From Chaenocephalus aceratus (Eukaryota > Chordata > Actinopteri > Perciformes > Channichthyidae), in NCBI GenBank assembly GCA_023974075.1, contig CM043801.1, forward strand, positions 23,231,236 through 23,295,235: a stretch of 64,000 bases of DNA. Direction: 5' to 3'. Every line of letters begins with the position of its first letter. Positions within the stretch are counted from its first letter, which is position 1. The notes under the pieces were generated by a model, which had not been told where the DNA came from, made no database searches, and saw only the letters and a list, made by a program, of their open reading frames with translations. This document shows, piece after piece, positions 17,207 to 28,418 of this stretch. The translations under genes and the position numbers were made by a program.

Positions 17207-20147
17207 GCTATTGCTGCTGCCGCTGCAGAGGAAATGGTTTGATTTGATTTCAAAGTGAATCTGTTTTTCCGTCATTGTGCTCACACATAAACTTACAGAT
17301 GTGCCACTGCGCCAAGCCTTGTGAAACCTCTCAGGTTCAGAAGCTGTTGTTTTTGTATCTATCTTTCTAGATAACAGCCAAAGACACAGTAGTTTCAATC
17401 ACATGCACTATATTTGCAATGTAAGCTAGAATTAGAATTAGGTCAGGGATAAATTGAATTATAATGGTGAATAATATTGAATTTAAATGAGACTTTAATT
17501 TATATAGCTTGATCTTGATGGATGTTAAATCTTTTCAGTGCAGCTGTATGTAGTCAAACACTAATAAACATTATTTTAAGTATTTTAAGCTTAAGTGATT
17601 TTAGAGTTACTCTGCAGCCATCACTCCAGACAGAGGACAAAACCCAGATTATTACTACTCTGATAAGTAAGAAATGGTTTCCCAGAGAAGAAACTAAAAC
17701 ATATTTCTGCGGCCATGTATCTCAAGGTAAAAATAAAAATTCCACCAAAGCTACAGTATAGTTAAAGTCACAGATGATTACAAGTGACTCACATTATATT
17801 CGATAAATTACATTCAAAACACATGAATAGTCTCAAATATTACTTTATACTTATTGTCATCAACATTTAACTCCAACACCAACCTAACACTTTCTTATTA
17901 TCTTGTACAGTTCAATCTTGATGTTTTCTTACCTCACGTATGCCAGTCTGGGTGTAATGTTCAGTGTCAGTCTGACAGTCTGTTCTGTGCTAGACATACT
18001 TCTGCTTTCTCTACCTTTGTTGTTTCATCACCACTTCCTGAGGCATGCCACGCAAAATGTGTGTTTAGCATTATAGCCTGCTTAGAATCAAGACAGGGGT
18101 GAATCTGTCCAGCAATCACACTTCTATATGCTTTTTAAAGATACAACATGTTAGAATACTGACATTTGCTAAATAGCACTAAACCAAAGTGCAGCTGAGG
18201 CTTAAAGGAATGTCAAACGTTTTTATATGTTTATGAACAAAAGTATTGAATACATTTAAATATAGGAGCCAGTTTAACAGTCAGAGGATTCCTCCTATTG
18301 GGATCATGACTGTGAAAGGTTCAATATGAATATTAACCTGGACCAAAGTTGTAAATCTACTGGTGTGACTGGATATCAGCTGAAAGACTAAAAAGGCAAA
18401 AACTGATTTCAAATGTATTATTTGCAAAGGGCAACGCTGATTGTTATGCCCTAAAATGTATAAAAGATTATTAAAAAGAACATCACGTGTCTATCATGTC
18501 TGTCTGCCACCTATCACGATTGTGGTATTGTATTTCCTCTGACTGGAATTCCCATCGCTGTATAAATATGAAGTAATATTGGATGTGGTTGTTCACTGCA
18601 TCTTGTAACTTTTTACTCAGCTTAGTGTTGGGATGGTGATGCACACAGTCTCTTAATGTTGAAACGCGTATGAAGAGATGGCCTGGTGCAGTAGACTTCT
18701 TGATTACTGTTACTTTATTCATGTACCTTTTGTTATTCATGTTTTATTATCTTTGCTTTTAAATTAGTGTTTTTAAAGGCCATTTTATAATATGTTTCTT
18801 AATGCTTTCATTTTTGTAAAGCACTTCGAATTGCCTTGTGTTGAAAGGTGCTATATAAATAAAAAATGTTGCCTTGAATACATTAAGTTTATAGATTATA
18901 GGTCAAAAACTAGTTTGTTTTTTATACATGGTTTGCCATCTCTGCATCAAAGTATACATCTAGCAGTAGTCCCGATGACTCGAATACTTTGATTTCTATT
19001 CTGGTACTGTGATCAGTATTGGTATTCTTCTGTAGAAAAGGCTGGTTCTCACAGTCTTATATCAATACTGATAGTGTTCAATGTTACAGGTCTCTGCAGA
19101 GGCAGATTTGTGATTATGTTTGAGGGTTTCCTGGTTTCAAGTGTGGAGGTGTGTATGCAAAGTGTCGGAAGATTGTTTTTTCCTCTTGTATTCAGAGGTA
19201 AAACATTTTAATTATGATGTTTTTGGAAGACTGTTTGAACTTTAAACGCAGTTAGCAGATACATGCTTTTGAAGTGGAATAGATCAGAGAGACAGTGGAC
19301 ACGTATGTTTGAAGTAGCTTTTGTTTTTTGGAAAGCCAAAACCCTTTTTTCTGTAAATGCAAATGAAGCTGGCAGCTATACTGCCACCTACTGTTGTGAG
19401 TGACTGAACTGAGGCCTGGGGCTTCTGTAAGTAAACCGTTTGAAACACAAATCATTTTTAATAAACAAACGTTGCAGCATTTTTACATATTGATGATAAA
19501 CATTAGAATAAAGAGATTATGAGCATGTCAAATACAAAAACAATGCTGCACAGGCACTTTGTCATCTTTTGTGAAAAGATTGTGTGTTTATTTGTATCCA
19601 TTTATTTTTGATCACTAGCACAGGCAGATCAAACCCTGTTTCAAAGAACTCTCAACGCGTAAAAACCTAAATATTATACAGTTCAATGTGTGGATTTAGA
19701 GGTTGTGTAAAAAACAAACAAACACAATAGTCAAGGACGTTTGGCATCTGATTTATTGGATTTATTTATTTAACTTAAATATCACAAAATGATTTGGCAG
19801 TGATATTACCATTGCATTATCCATTTGTATGGCTGAGGACTCTTAGGCGTAAATAAAAAGGTAACATTGTTTCTAAAATAATTTCCAAACCCCTGCAATT
19901 GAAATCATGACAAAAAAACAACCTACAAACACTCACATGAGTGCAAACACAAATTCATCTTAACATTTGGTCTGCAGGCACACACCAACAACCAAACTAC
20001 CCTGTTTACATTCACAGAAGAAGCCTTTCTTAAATGTTTTCTTATTTGGACTCTACAAATGTTTGTAAATGGTGCAATACAAACTTGTATAAGGGTGACA
20101 CCAAGGGACATTTTAAGACATGATTTTGGCATAATTATTGTTTAAGA
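17207..20147. other. Intergenic upstream of the gpr55-like gene
   Basis: AT-rich sequence that should contain the receptor's 5' non-coding exon and promoter, which I cannot place. Apart from a LINE-like 3' tail near 18.8 kb, I see no gene or repeat. Confidence 0.4.
18740..18875 (+). mobile_element. L2/CR1-like LINE 3' tail
   Basis: The phrase TTTGTAAAGCACTTCGAATT followed by GGTGCTATATAAATAAA is the typical 3' end of fish L2/CR1-group LINEs and their SINE partners. No reverse transcriptase sequence precedes it, so it is a severely 5'-truncated copy or a SINE tail. Confidence 0.55.
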
Positions 20148-20152
20148 CTAAA

Positions 20153-20505
20153 TGTGGGAGCCAATTAATTGTGGGTATAAAGGTAGGAACCTATGTGTGT
20201 TGGTGAGAGGTTCCGCCGGAAGGCCCATACAGTTTTTGACCACACACGGAGAACACACTCACAAGGAGCACACACGGAGAACACGCACACAAACACGGGA
20301 TTAAAGACAAAGCAAAAGGTATTGTGTAAACCATAAATATCGTGTGGTGAATGAAACAAAGAAACCAGTAAAAAAGGGAAATAAATGGACTATTTCGAAC
20401 TGGAAACGTTGATTCTGACTTTTATTCGGCAGCAAACAAGGTGTGCGTCAATTACACCCACCAAGCGGATCCTCAGAGGCTTAAAGCGTTGGCTTAGCCT
20501 CTACA
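20153..20505 (+). repeat. 5' LTR of BEL/Pao
   Basis: 353 bp, starts TGTGGGAGCC and ends CTCTACA. It contains a GGGTATAAAGG TATA-like box near its start and pairs with 38973-39342. Confidence 0.95.
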
Positions 20506-20727
20506 AATAGTCAAAGACTAGCCTTTTTTAGAGTAACACAAGAGGACATTTTTTCGTTGCGTTTATCGAACGCTGAGAGCGGCTGCTCACCTTCTACCGG
20601 ACGCCAAGAGGAGGAAAACAACACGCTGGCTGCTCAGCTGTTATCAGCCACCTGACGCCGAGAGGAGGACGGCTACAACTCGTTTGCTCATCTGCTGCAC
20701 AGGAAGGCGACAGGAGCAACGCGGTGA

Positions 20728-21738
20728 ATGGTGCCGGGAAGCTTTTCGCCGCTTGGCACGGAACTACGTTCATCTAACCCAGGGGTCTGCAACCTTTTTG
20801 ACCAAAAGAGCCATTTTGCTCCTTTTTCCGAAAAAAATGTTTGTCTGGAGCCGCAAAACATATTTCATGCATGGGAAAGTCAACAGGAAAATCACCATCA
20901 GCAAATCAATCAAATTCCACCTGAAGGTTTATTCACGATAATGCAAAAGCAAAATGAAATAACAGCTGCACTGGTTCACCAGCAACGTTTACTGTCTCTA
21001 CCAGCAAGAGACATTCCTATATTTGATGGAGACCTGTTTCAGTACAAGGCTTTCATTAAAGCATTTGAACAAGGAGTGGAAAACAAAGCCGGCAAAGCCG
21101 ACTGCTTGTACTATTTAGAACAGTTCACAAAAGGACAGCCACAGGAACTGGTTCGTAGCTGCCAGCACATGGCTCCAGAACGTGGCTACATTGTGGCAAA
21201 CGGTCTTTTGCAAGAACATTTTGGGAATGAGTACAAGATTACATAGGAAAGGCTCTAGCTTGGCCAACAATAACAAAGGCAGAAGACATTAAAGCACTAC
21301 AAGCCTATGCTTTATTTCTGCGTGGACGTGCTAATGTGATGGAAGAACTTCAGTACATGCAGGAGTTGGGTTTGCCCTCCAATATGAAAATGGTTGTCTT
21401 CAAGTTGCCATACAAACTAAGGGAACAATGGAGAAACAAAGCTCATAACATCATGGAAGCCTCACACAACAGAGCTCATTTCATTGACTTGGTCAAATTC
21501 ATTGAGAGACATGTACGAGTCCTTTCTGATCCGATCTTTGGAGACATCGGGGATTCAGGACATAAATCAGTTGCTATAAAATCTTCCAACATGTTTCAGC
21601 CACAATCAAAGAACAGAATGAAAGGAAGTCGTTTTGCCGCTACAGTATTCCCAATGAGTGAGGTCGGAATTAAAACGACAAATAACTCAAAACCACAGGA
21701 GAGCTTGGTGTGTCAGTGTTGTGATCACAACACTCACG

Positions 21739-21769
<31 letters not shown>

Positions 21770-22430
21770 TCTAAAAGAGAAAGGAATTTGCTTTGGATGC
21801 TTGTGTATTGGACACATAAGCCGGGACTGTAAACAACGCTTGATCTGTGAGGTTTGTGAAAGGCAACATCCCACTGCGCTCCACATAAATACATCTAATG
21901 TGGAATTGGGACACACCGCTAAATCACAAACCCCCCCTCAGACATGTGGACGTACAGGGGCCGGAAAGGATGGCTGCATTCTTTCAATTATTCCAGTGCA
22001 GGTCAAGTCCACAAAAGGAAGTGAGATTATACAGACCTATGCATTTTTAGATCCTGGAAGCACAGCCACATTCTGCTCAGAAGATCTCATGCACAGATTA
22101 AACATCACAGGAAAAAGGACTAATTTTCTATGGGACAGAAAAAGGTCGTTCCAGCTTACTCCTTATTTGGGATGGAGGTATCTGGTCTTGAGGAAAATAA
22201 CTTTAATTCTCTTCCAGAAGTCCTCACACAGAAGCAAATGCCAGTAACCAAAGAAAACATTGCTACAGCTGCAGATGTGAAGAGGTGGAATCATTTGTCA
22301 AAAGTTCATATCCCCAGCATAAATGCCAATGTTGACATGTTGATTGGAACCAACGCACCCAAGATATTGGAACCTTGGGAAATATTCAACAGTTGTGGAA
22401 ATGGCCCATACGCTATAAGAACAGTGTTGG
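20728..22430 (+). pseudogene. BEL/Pao gag and protease region, broken
   Basis: The first frame (to 21246) has the Pao gag core (LPARDIPIFDGD, then QEHFGNEYK). After a frameshift the next frame (from about 21336) carries the rest of gag, two cysteine-rich knuckle-like motifs (CFGCLCIGHISRDC and CEVCERQH) and a retroviral-type aspartic protease with active-site-like LDPGSTATFCS. Proline replaces the usual Ser or Thr after the catalytic Asp. A further frameshift near 22130-22250 precedes a last segment ending in AIRTVLGW, where the nested element interrupts it. The N-terminal gag start is uncertain because frames before about 20900 lack family resemblance. Confidence 0.85.
21737..21769 (+). repeat. 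(TTA)n expansion inside gag
   Basis: About ten TTA units lie in frame within gag and translate as a run of leucines just before the zinc-knuckle segment. It does not break the frame, so the expansion may have been tolerated or arisen after the copy was inactive. Confidence 0.9.
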
Positions 22431-22567
22431 GATGGGAGTAGTAGTAATGATGCCCTTCTCATCAAAAAAGTGACAGGTGGTGTGACAGGTCATACCTCTC
22501 CCTACTTATGCAAATGAGCTAAGTCCTTTGATGTCAGATTGGCGTGAAAGACCCCCCGGAGTGATTC

Positions 22568-23150
22568 TTTTATTGCAGCAATTAAGATAGTTATAGGTAT
22601 TTGACCCCTGACCCCTGAGTGGGAGTAATTGCCCCAATTAGACTAGCCCCAGGCACCCCCTTTGTGTATATGCCTTTTATTGCAGCAATTAAGATAGTTA
22701 TAGGTATTTGACCCCTGACCCCAGAGTGGAGTAATTGCCCCAATTAGAATAGCCCCTGGCACCCCCTTTGTGTATAGGCTTTTTATTGTAGCAATTAAGA
22801 TAGTTATAGGTGTTTGACCCCTGACCCCCGAGTGGAGTAATAGCCCCAAATTAGAATAGCCCCTGGCACCCCCTTTGTGTATAGGCCTTTTATTGTAGCA
22901 GTTAAGATAGTTATAGGTATTTGACCCCTGACCCCCGAGTGGAGTAATTACCCCGCAATTATATTACCCCCAGGCACCCCCCTTTGTGTACAGGCCATTT
23001 TATTGCATCAATTAAGATAGCTAATGTATTTGAACCCTGACCCTGAGAGTGGAGTATTTGTCAGCAATTATATTAGCCCCATACACCCCCTCTGTTGTAT
23101 AGGTATTTATGATGTATTGAATAGATAGTCTCTTTGACCCCTCCCCTCAG
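22568..23150 (+). repeat. 107-bp tandem array, left
   Basis: Five full units and a decayed sixth, starting at 22568, 22675, 22781, 22888, 22998 and about 23103. Each has TTTTATTG, AATTAAGATAG, TTTGACCCCTGACCCC and GGCACCCCCTTTGTGTA. It lies 130 bp from the element's end. Open frames across it (GVPGA...GGAWG repeats) are artefacts of repetition. A role in replication initiation or as spacer is possible but unproven. Confidence 0.92.
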
Positions 23151-23289
23151 AGTCCTTTTGTTGTCTAATCTAATTAGCTTTTTGATGCCTGCCTTGATGT
23201 GCAATTTCACAATGATGAAAGCCTCTGTATAAATGAATGGGGTAACACCATATAGAGATATATTCAAAATAAATTTAAAAAAAGACAGA

Positions 23290-23400
23290 CAATTTCTGGT
23301 CACGTGTGTTGGAGGAGGGGCTCTGTAAGGAAGGCAGAGTACAGCCTCTTTCTGGTCACGTGTGTTGGAGGAGGGGCTCTGTAAGGAAGGTTGAAGGAAC
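23290..23400 (+). repeat. Short tandem duplication (about 60 bp x 2)
   Basis: The phrase TCTGGTCACGTGTGTTGGAG plus GAGGGGCTCTGTAAGGAAGG occurs twice in direct order. The right arm holds the mirror copies near 35420-35520. Each copy contains a CACGTG E-box. Confidence 0.85.
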
Positions 23401-23465
23401 GAACAGGATTTCTCCCCCGGTCTGACTGTAAAAGACTATGACTTTTCTCCAAGGGGATCCGCCTA

Positions 23466-23541
23466 ACCCTCAACATAATAAGCCCCACCTTTCCTCATCA
23501 GATCATTTTAAAAACGAGAACCCTTCAAGGACATTATAGTT
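23466..23541 (+). promoter_or_regulatory. Element promoter-like module 1
   Basis: CTCAACATAATAAGCCC, then CCTCATCAGATCATTTTAAA and AACCCTTCAAGGACATT. It matches modules 3 and 4 closely. No gene follows before 24.0 kb, so it probably marks a gene that has been deleted. Confidence 0.6.
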
Positions 23542-23779
23542 TTCCAGCATACTCTTTAATTGTAGGTTTGTGAACTAATGCATAATTACTTTTATTAACT
23601 ATAGGTTATGCATCCATTAAAGTGTATCTTACAGTTCCTTTGTGAGTGAATTACACACAAATCTGCAGAGTTTTATGTTTTGGCTATAGGGGGGTGGTAG
23701 GTTAAGAGACAGATTCTTAACTAAATCTTTACACATAAATCTGCCGAATGTCTGTAAAAAAGTCTTTAAATCAAAAAAC

Positions 23780-23866
23780 TGCCATTGAGAGTCAGATTCT
23801 TAACCAAATCTACTGAAACAGAGTACTTTCTACAGACGAAGCCTCCCACTCAACGCAATATGTCCC
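23780..23866 (+). repeat. Direct duplicate of the gene D upstream block
   Basis: About 87 bp, from AGAGTCAGATTCTTAACC through CTCAACGCAATATGTCC, repeats the sequence at 28358-28443 upstream of gene D. It ends abruptly in the middle of the module, which indicates a rearrangement break at about 23867. Confidence 0.8.
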
Positions 23867-24030
23867 AAGGGCAGCATGTACAAAGTTACAACCTATAAAA
23901 CACAGACATGAAAGGCAGACAAATACAGCTGTAAAACACAAATAAAATGACACATTAGCCAGTCAATATGCGAAGTAAAACAAACATTTCAAACGATTTC
24001 AGGATATACGAGCACTCACATCGACCAAAA

Positions 24031-24650
24031 CTAAAAAGGTTTAATCTCCAGAATCGAATCAAAACAAGAATATACGATTAAAGTGGTAGTCTGGGGCAGC
24101 GGTACTCTGAATCTCATTTCCAGTCTTAAACTACCGCTTGTAATGGGAGACAGGGCTTCAGCGTCTTCCGCCGCAGTTAAATTAAACACAAATTGTTTAG
24201 CTGAAAACAAGAGGTGAAGAAATTCTTCTGTTTTGGTCACAATCTTAGTCTGGGTCAGATTGTTTTCTCTGGGCAAATTTACCCCAGAAACTGTTGAGAC
24301 ATAGCTTTGCCACTTGTCTTTTGGCAGGGTTTGATTTGATTTGATCTGCATCCAGCAAGATACCCTGTTTAGCGTGATAGTCTGCTACATACTTTTGTCT
24401 GCTCTCGTCATCTGTGACCTCTGAGGGGTAACCTGAAGCTTCTTGTTTACCCTTCAAAAATGTGTGTATATACTCTACAAAAATGCTGTCACTTTTCTTC
24501 TCAAAATGCCACACCTCTGTGATCCGAGTCATCTTGTACCCCAGGTCCAGGGCTTTGGTGAATTCTGTGGTCACCCAAACTCCTGTTAATGCTCTTTCCT
24601 CCTTGCTATGCAGGCAGGCCCCTGGGGAGCTGAGTATGGCTCTCGGGGGA
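24031..24650 (-). pseudogene. Tail of protein-primed family B DNA polymerase (left)
   Basis: Only the C-terminal part survives. The upstream frame reads LHSKEERALTGVWVTTE, then GYKMTRITEVWHF, and the B-type polymerase motif with KLCLNSFWGKFAQR, all of which resemble Polinton polymerases. A frameshift follows soon after, and the next frame (TKIVTKTEEF...) continues the family's C-terminal region to about 24031. The exonuclease, TPR1/TPR2 and catalytic A motif portions are absent, so it cannot be active. It points towards the nearby end of the element, opposite to the other genes. The sequence breaks off near 24650 beside a GGTTAAGAGACAGAT phrase that also occurs at 23700. Confidence 0.75.
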
Positions 24651-24659
24651 TGGTGGGTT

Positions 24660-25250
24660 AAGAGACAGATGCTTAGTTTTTGGACTGCCTCAGGGGGTTA
24701 ACGACATCTACTAAAAACAAAGTACTTCATTCACTTTACTTTTTTTCAGCTTTTATACACAAAAGTGCAGGAAAATTCAGAGGATGAAGAAGCAGAAAAC
24801 AGCCATTATTCCTCACTCTTCTGTAAAACGGACAGTTTCAAGAAAGATGACACCGTGTTTATGCATGACATGCAAAATATATTGAAGCCCTATTTAAAAA
24901 AAAAAACAAGTTACAAGTATATTGTGTGAAAATATCTCAGAAAGTCGTAATATTGTTTATTAGTGATACCTGAGGATATTCTCTTTTTTTATTTGTAGCG
25001 ACTGTGAACTAATGTGTAATTACTTTTTTACTACTATATAAGAAAAGTCTCTCTGAAGAGAGGAAATAATAAAACAATTAAAAAACATAATCTTTGTCTT
25101 TTATATTTACTTTACACCACTATAAGGAAACCCAATATGAGGCTGTATGGTGTACTATTAGATTCTGTTGTAGGCAACAAAGAGAGGTTTTCTTAAAATG
25201 TGTTTCTGCTCCATTTCACTCCATGAAGCCTCCAGCTTGTACAGGGGCTC
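24660..25250. other. Spacer between polymerase tail and gene A (left)
   Basis: No open frame of note. The phrase GTGAACTAATG(T/C)(G/A)TAATTACTTTT occurs here (near 25010) and again near 23570, so this spacer contains a diverged internal duplicate. The mirror is at 33560-34150. Confidence 0.6.
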
Positions 25251-25312
25251 CGCCTCCACTCAACATAACATGTCCCGCCCTCCTCACCAGAACATTTAAA
25301 AGTAAGGGGATG
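25251..25312 (+). promoter_or_regulatory. Element promoter-like module 3 (gene A)
   Basis: CTCAACATAACATGTCCCGC, then CCTCACCAGAACATTTAAA, ending 83 bp upstream of the gene A start codon. The TTTAAA could serve as a TATA-like box. Confidence 0.6.
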
Positions 25313-25394
25313 GAAATAGACGAAAATAAATACGCTCAAACTAGATAACAGGCCAGTCATTTCCAATCACCAAGGCACTTTTCAAAAAAGAAAA

Positions 25395-26227
25395 ATGGCA
25401 AAGAGAAGCTTAGATATGGGTTTAATCAGCGAGACGCCTGTGACAACGTACAGCCATCAGTCCGGAGCGCCAATCAAGAAACGAATGCAATATATGTGCC
25501 GGGTTCAGACGCCTCCAGCCGAAGAACTTTATGAAGAATGGAATCTAAAAATGGCGATGTTTGGGGTTATGTATTCAACTATATGGCGAATGAACTGCAT
25601 TTCTACAATCTGAAGAATGGAGAAACGTACGGACCCCGCAGTGTTAAAGCGACACTGACCTCAACAGATTGGGCTGTGTTAACTCTGGTGTCTTCCAGAG
25701 ATCTCCACGCAACCACGGTACCGAAAGAAGTAGTGCATCAAGAAACCATAGTGGAACCAGCGGTGTACAAGATATTTGCAAAGAAAAGCAAAGAAACACA
25801 GACAGCATGCGAGATCAAAGAAGAGATTTCATCGCCGCCCCTCAATGTGGAGGAAGAAAGAGTTATTTCCCCACTGCCAGAAGTGAGAAGAGTCCTGACA
25901 AGCACCGTCTGGGAAACTAAAAGCGGACCATCGGGGCGGTGGTATTACCGTGCAAGCCATTTGGAGACGCTGGGGAAGGATCCCTCTGATGATTTTGTTT
26001 TGGAGGTTTTTAATTCTACCTGCGGAGTATTTCAGACAGCAGTGCGGGTACCACTGGCTGCTTGGCTGAAAATGATTGATGGAAAAGCTACAAAGCTTAA
26101 AGAACTTTTTAAACAGAGTCAGACATCGATGGACATTATACTGGTGAAAAAAGAATCTCACCTTTACAGAGGACTCTGCCCCCCACTCAACATAACAAGT
26201 CACACCCTCCTCATCAGAGCATTTTAA
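25395..26227 (+). pseudogene. Element gene A, left copy (unknown function, frameshifted)
   Basis: I do not recognise this protein. The start codon follows the module by about 80 bp. The N-terminus has a basic patch (APIKKRM). The middle is an acidic stretch rich in Glu and Ser, and the C-terminal third is rich in aromatic residues (GRWYYRASHLETLG). The frame breaks near 25545, where an A-run is one base shorter than in the right arm; the second frame (25538-26227) then runs to the stop. The right-arm copy has its own, different lesions. The last residues of this frame run into module 4, so the natural stop may lie earlier. Size would be about 270 residues. Confidence 0.65.
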
Positions 26228-26251
26228 ACTAAGGACCCCTCAAGAAAGACA
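26180..26251 (+). promoter_or_regulatory. Element promoter-like module 4 (small ORF)
   Basis: CTCAACATAACAAGTCACAC, then CCTCATCAGAGCATTTTAAA, and ACCCCTCAAGAAAGACATT. It ends 27 bp before the 42-residue open frame. Confidence 0.6.
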
Positions 26252-26277
26252 TTGTGTATTCTACCTATGTAAAAAGA

Positions 26278-26406
26278 ATGTCGGGGTTGTCTCTGTATCA
26301 AGAAGATGTGTTTAAAAATGAATTTTGTGAAAATACCAACTGTGTGAGAGACGTCATAAAGACAGTCATTTTAACCACAGTGTTTTGTTCTCTACAAATG
26401 TTTTAA
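26278..26406 (+). CDS. Element small ORF, 42 residues (left)
   Basis: Starts MSGLSLYQEDVF and ends in a hydrophobic stretch (VIKTVILTTVFCSLQMF) that could be a membrane segment. It follows the promoter-like module at the expected distance, and its reading frame is intact in both arms (mirror 32413-32541), unlike every longer gene in the element. No known family comes to mind. Conservation of the open frame is the main support; its short length makes chance intactness possible. Confidence 0.5.
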   Translation: MSGLSLYQEDVFKNEFCENTNCVRDVIKTVILTTVFCSLQMF

Positions 26407-26950
26407 GATTGTTACAAAATGTAAAAATAAAAGGTATGGAGACTAAATTAATTCAGGTGACTCTGGCTTTATTAGGAAAACAAAACATATAATACAAAGG
26501 GGTTAGGGGTTAAATGTAACCATCGTGGACTTAATAGTCTAACAAAATACTTTTATCTGAATACATTTGTTCTTTTTAAGCGCACTTTCTGAAATTATTT
26601 ATTTATTATTTCAGTGGAACAATCCAGTTTTTGTTAACATTAACGCTTTCTTCTCTTTTTTCTTGTGTTACTAAGATACTTTTACACATACTTTGGCGTA
26701 TGCAACACTTGTTCAGATAAACAAGGTTTTTTCTTTTCTGATAAACTTACATTTTAGTTATTTTATGTTACCAAGATACTTTGAGATACACCCTGATGTA
26801 CGCAACTATACTTTTCTGACTTTTTTCTGTAGAATCGTGACAAAACTATTACTTGTTCTTAAATTATGACCTATTGCTGGAGATGAGATGAAAAAGCTAC
26901 AAACGCCTAAAGAACTTTTTTCTAAAAACTCTCAATTCTATAATTGACTA
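26407..26950. other. Spacer between small ORF and gene B (left)
   Basis: AT-rich, without a frame I would call. The phrase TTATTTTATGTTACCAAGATACTTT resembles TTGTGTTACTAAGATACTTTT about 100 bp earlier, so there is a weak local tandem duplication. AAATAAAAGG near 26430 could serve as a poly(A) signal. Confidence 0.45.
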
Positions 26951-27038
26951 CCCCCATTCAACGCAATAAGCCCTACCCTCCACTCAGCAAATCATCTAAA
27001 ACGAAGGACCTAGCTAAGACGACCGTTGTAAACTAGCC
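26951..27038 (+). promoter_or_regulatory. Element promoter-like module 5 (gene B)
   Basis: TTCAACGCAATAAGCCCTAC, then CACTCAGCAAATCATCTAAA, GGACC and ACTAGCCATGG at the start codon. It belongs with module 6 to a subclass that runs straight into ACTAGCCATGG. Confidence 0.65.
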
Positions 27039-27541
27039 ATGGAGCAGAGAAAAGCCAAGACTCCCCCCGCGAGTTGCAGCCAGGAACAGACTACTGGACT
27101 ACCATCATCACCACCAAGGGGGAAACCCGAATCTTGCAATACTACAGCTGCTGATTTTGCTCCTTGGGCCAAAACGTCTCTGTTTATGGACACAGTGAAA
27201 ACGGTGTTGGTTGATATTGTGGAGAGGGTGATACATCGGTACAGAGAAGAAATATGCAACGGGTGCCGAGTCAGTCACCCCGGCCAGAGGCAACACGATT
27301 TTCTGAATGACATGTCCGATTTTACTTCAGAAACAATTACAACGCGTTAATGAAAAGACTCTGGCTCACCGACTTCATTACTGAGATCGACCAGACTCTT
27401 AATGATAAAGACATTTTCACGGATGATTGGAGGATCCAAGGCGCTTCGGAGGCTTTTCTTCACAATCTCAAAAATTGCAGACGCCTCAAGGAGAGACTTG
27501 AAAAGATCCATGCCGAGTTGGATGGAGAAGAAGAAGACTAA
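27039..27541 (+). pseudogene. Element gene B, left copy (Cys/His motif, frameshifted)
   Basis: Unrecognised. After a Pro/Ser-rich N-terminus it has a helical stretch (KTVLVDIVERVIHRYREEI) and then CNGCRVSHPGQRQHDFL, whose C-x2-C and two later histidines could bind zinc. The frame breaks near 27330 in a T-run that is one base shorter than in the right arm; the continuation (27350-27541) is charged and ends EELDGEEED-like. The mirror copy breaks elsewhere. Size would be about 167 residues. The start is fixed by the ACTAGCCATGG context shared with gene D. Confidence 0.65.
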
Positions 27542-27611
27542 CAACCAGCAGTTGGATGGAGAAGCCAGGGACTTGTTCGATACAGTGACTTTTTCTTTAA
27601 GTAAAATAAAA

Positions 27612-28039
27612 ATGGGAAACTACTTTGCAAAACGCTCTGTATATATTGATCATAATGTAGTCCTTACCCGTTTAATAAGTGTGATGATGGGTTCGATTGA
27701 AAACAGAACGAGTAGTGACCCTGTGTAAAAAGAATGGCTGAAGTTTGTAAACTAGAAGACATTTTGGATATCGTGCGTTCTGGCAGTACTATTCCGGGTC
27801 ATTGGGAAACGATTGTAAACGAAACATTTAAAGTGGTCCTGGAATCTTCATTTTCCGAAACATTCTGTAACATTATCTCAGAAATGAAACAAACATCAAA
27901 AGTGTATCATGTGCTCTCATTGTATGCTCTGTTTGTAGATGTAATGCATCTGTGTGTTGAAAACAGCATACACGTGAATATTTTGACTGAAGTGAAAAAA
28001 ACTCCATCACGATATCTCCAGTAATATGGGGAATTCTAA
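27612..28039 (+). pseudogene. Element gene C, left copy (frameshifted)
   Basis: Same protein as the intact 142-residue frame at 30777-31205. Here a C-run one base shorter stops the first frame after residue 38, and an A-run one base longer alters the C-terminus near 28000. It starts about 70 bp after gene B without a module of its own, so the two may share a transcript. Confidence 0.7.
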
Positions 28040-28418
28040 GCTGGAGACTGTCCTGGGGATGCTACAATCAGTATAACTATTGATTTTGTGCGTGAAAAAA
28101 ATAAAAAATGTGTACATCTACATCTAAAAAACTGTTGTCATCATTATAGCAAGGGGAGCGTGTCTGATACATGTGTTTTTCAGTGTTTTTCAGTGTTTTC
28201 TGTGTGTCTGTACACACAAAGCACACTTCATTATCTACTTTTCAGCTTTTTAAAAAGAAAAGTGTATCTTTCGGTAACTTTCTCAGAGAATTTAAGCATA
28301 AATCTGTCAAATGTTCAAAACAGCATTGTTTCACTGAAATACCCTCAAAATGACAACTACCATTAAGAGTCAGATTCTTAACCAAATCTACTGAAACAGA
28401 GTACTTTCTACAGATGAA

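Noticed and set aside
22643..23303. Repeating GVPGA...KGGAWG open frames in the tandem arrays
   Set aside because: They arise because the 107-bp unit lacks stops in one frame; there is no start context or similarity.
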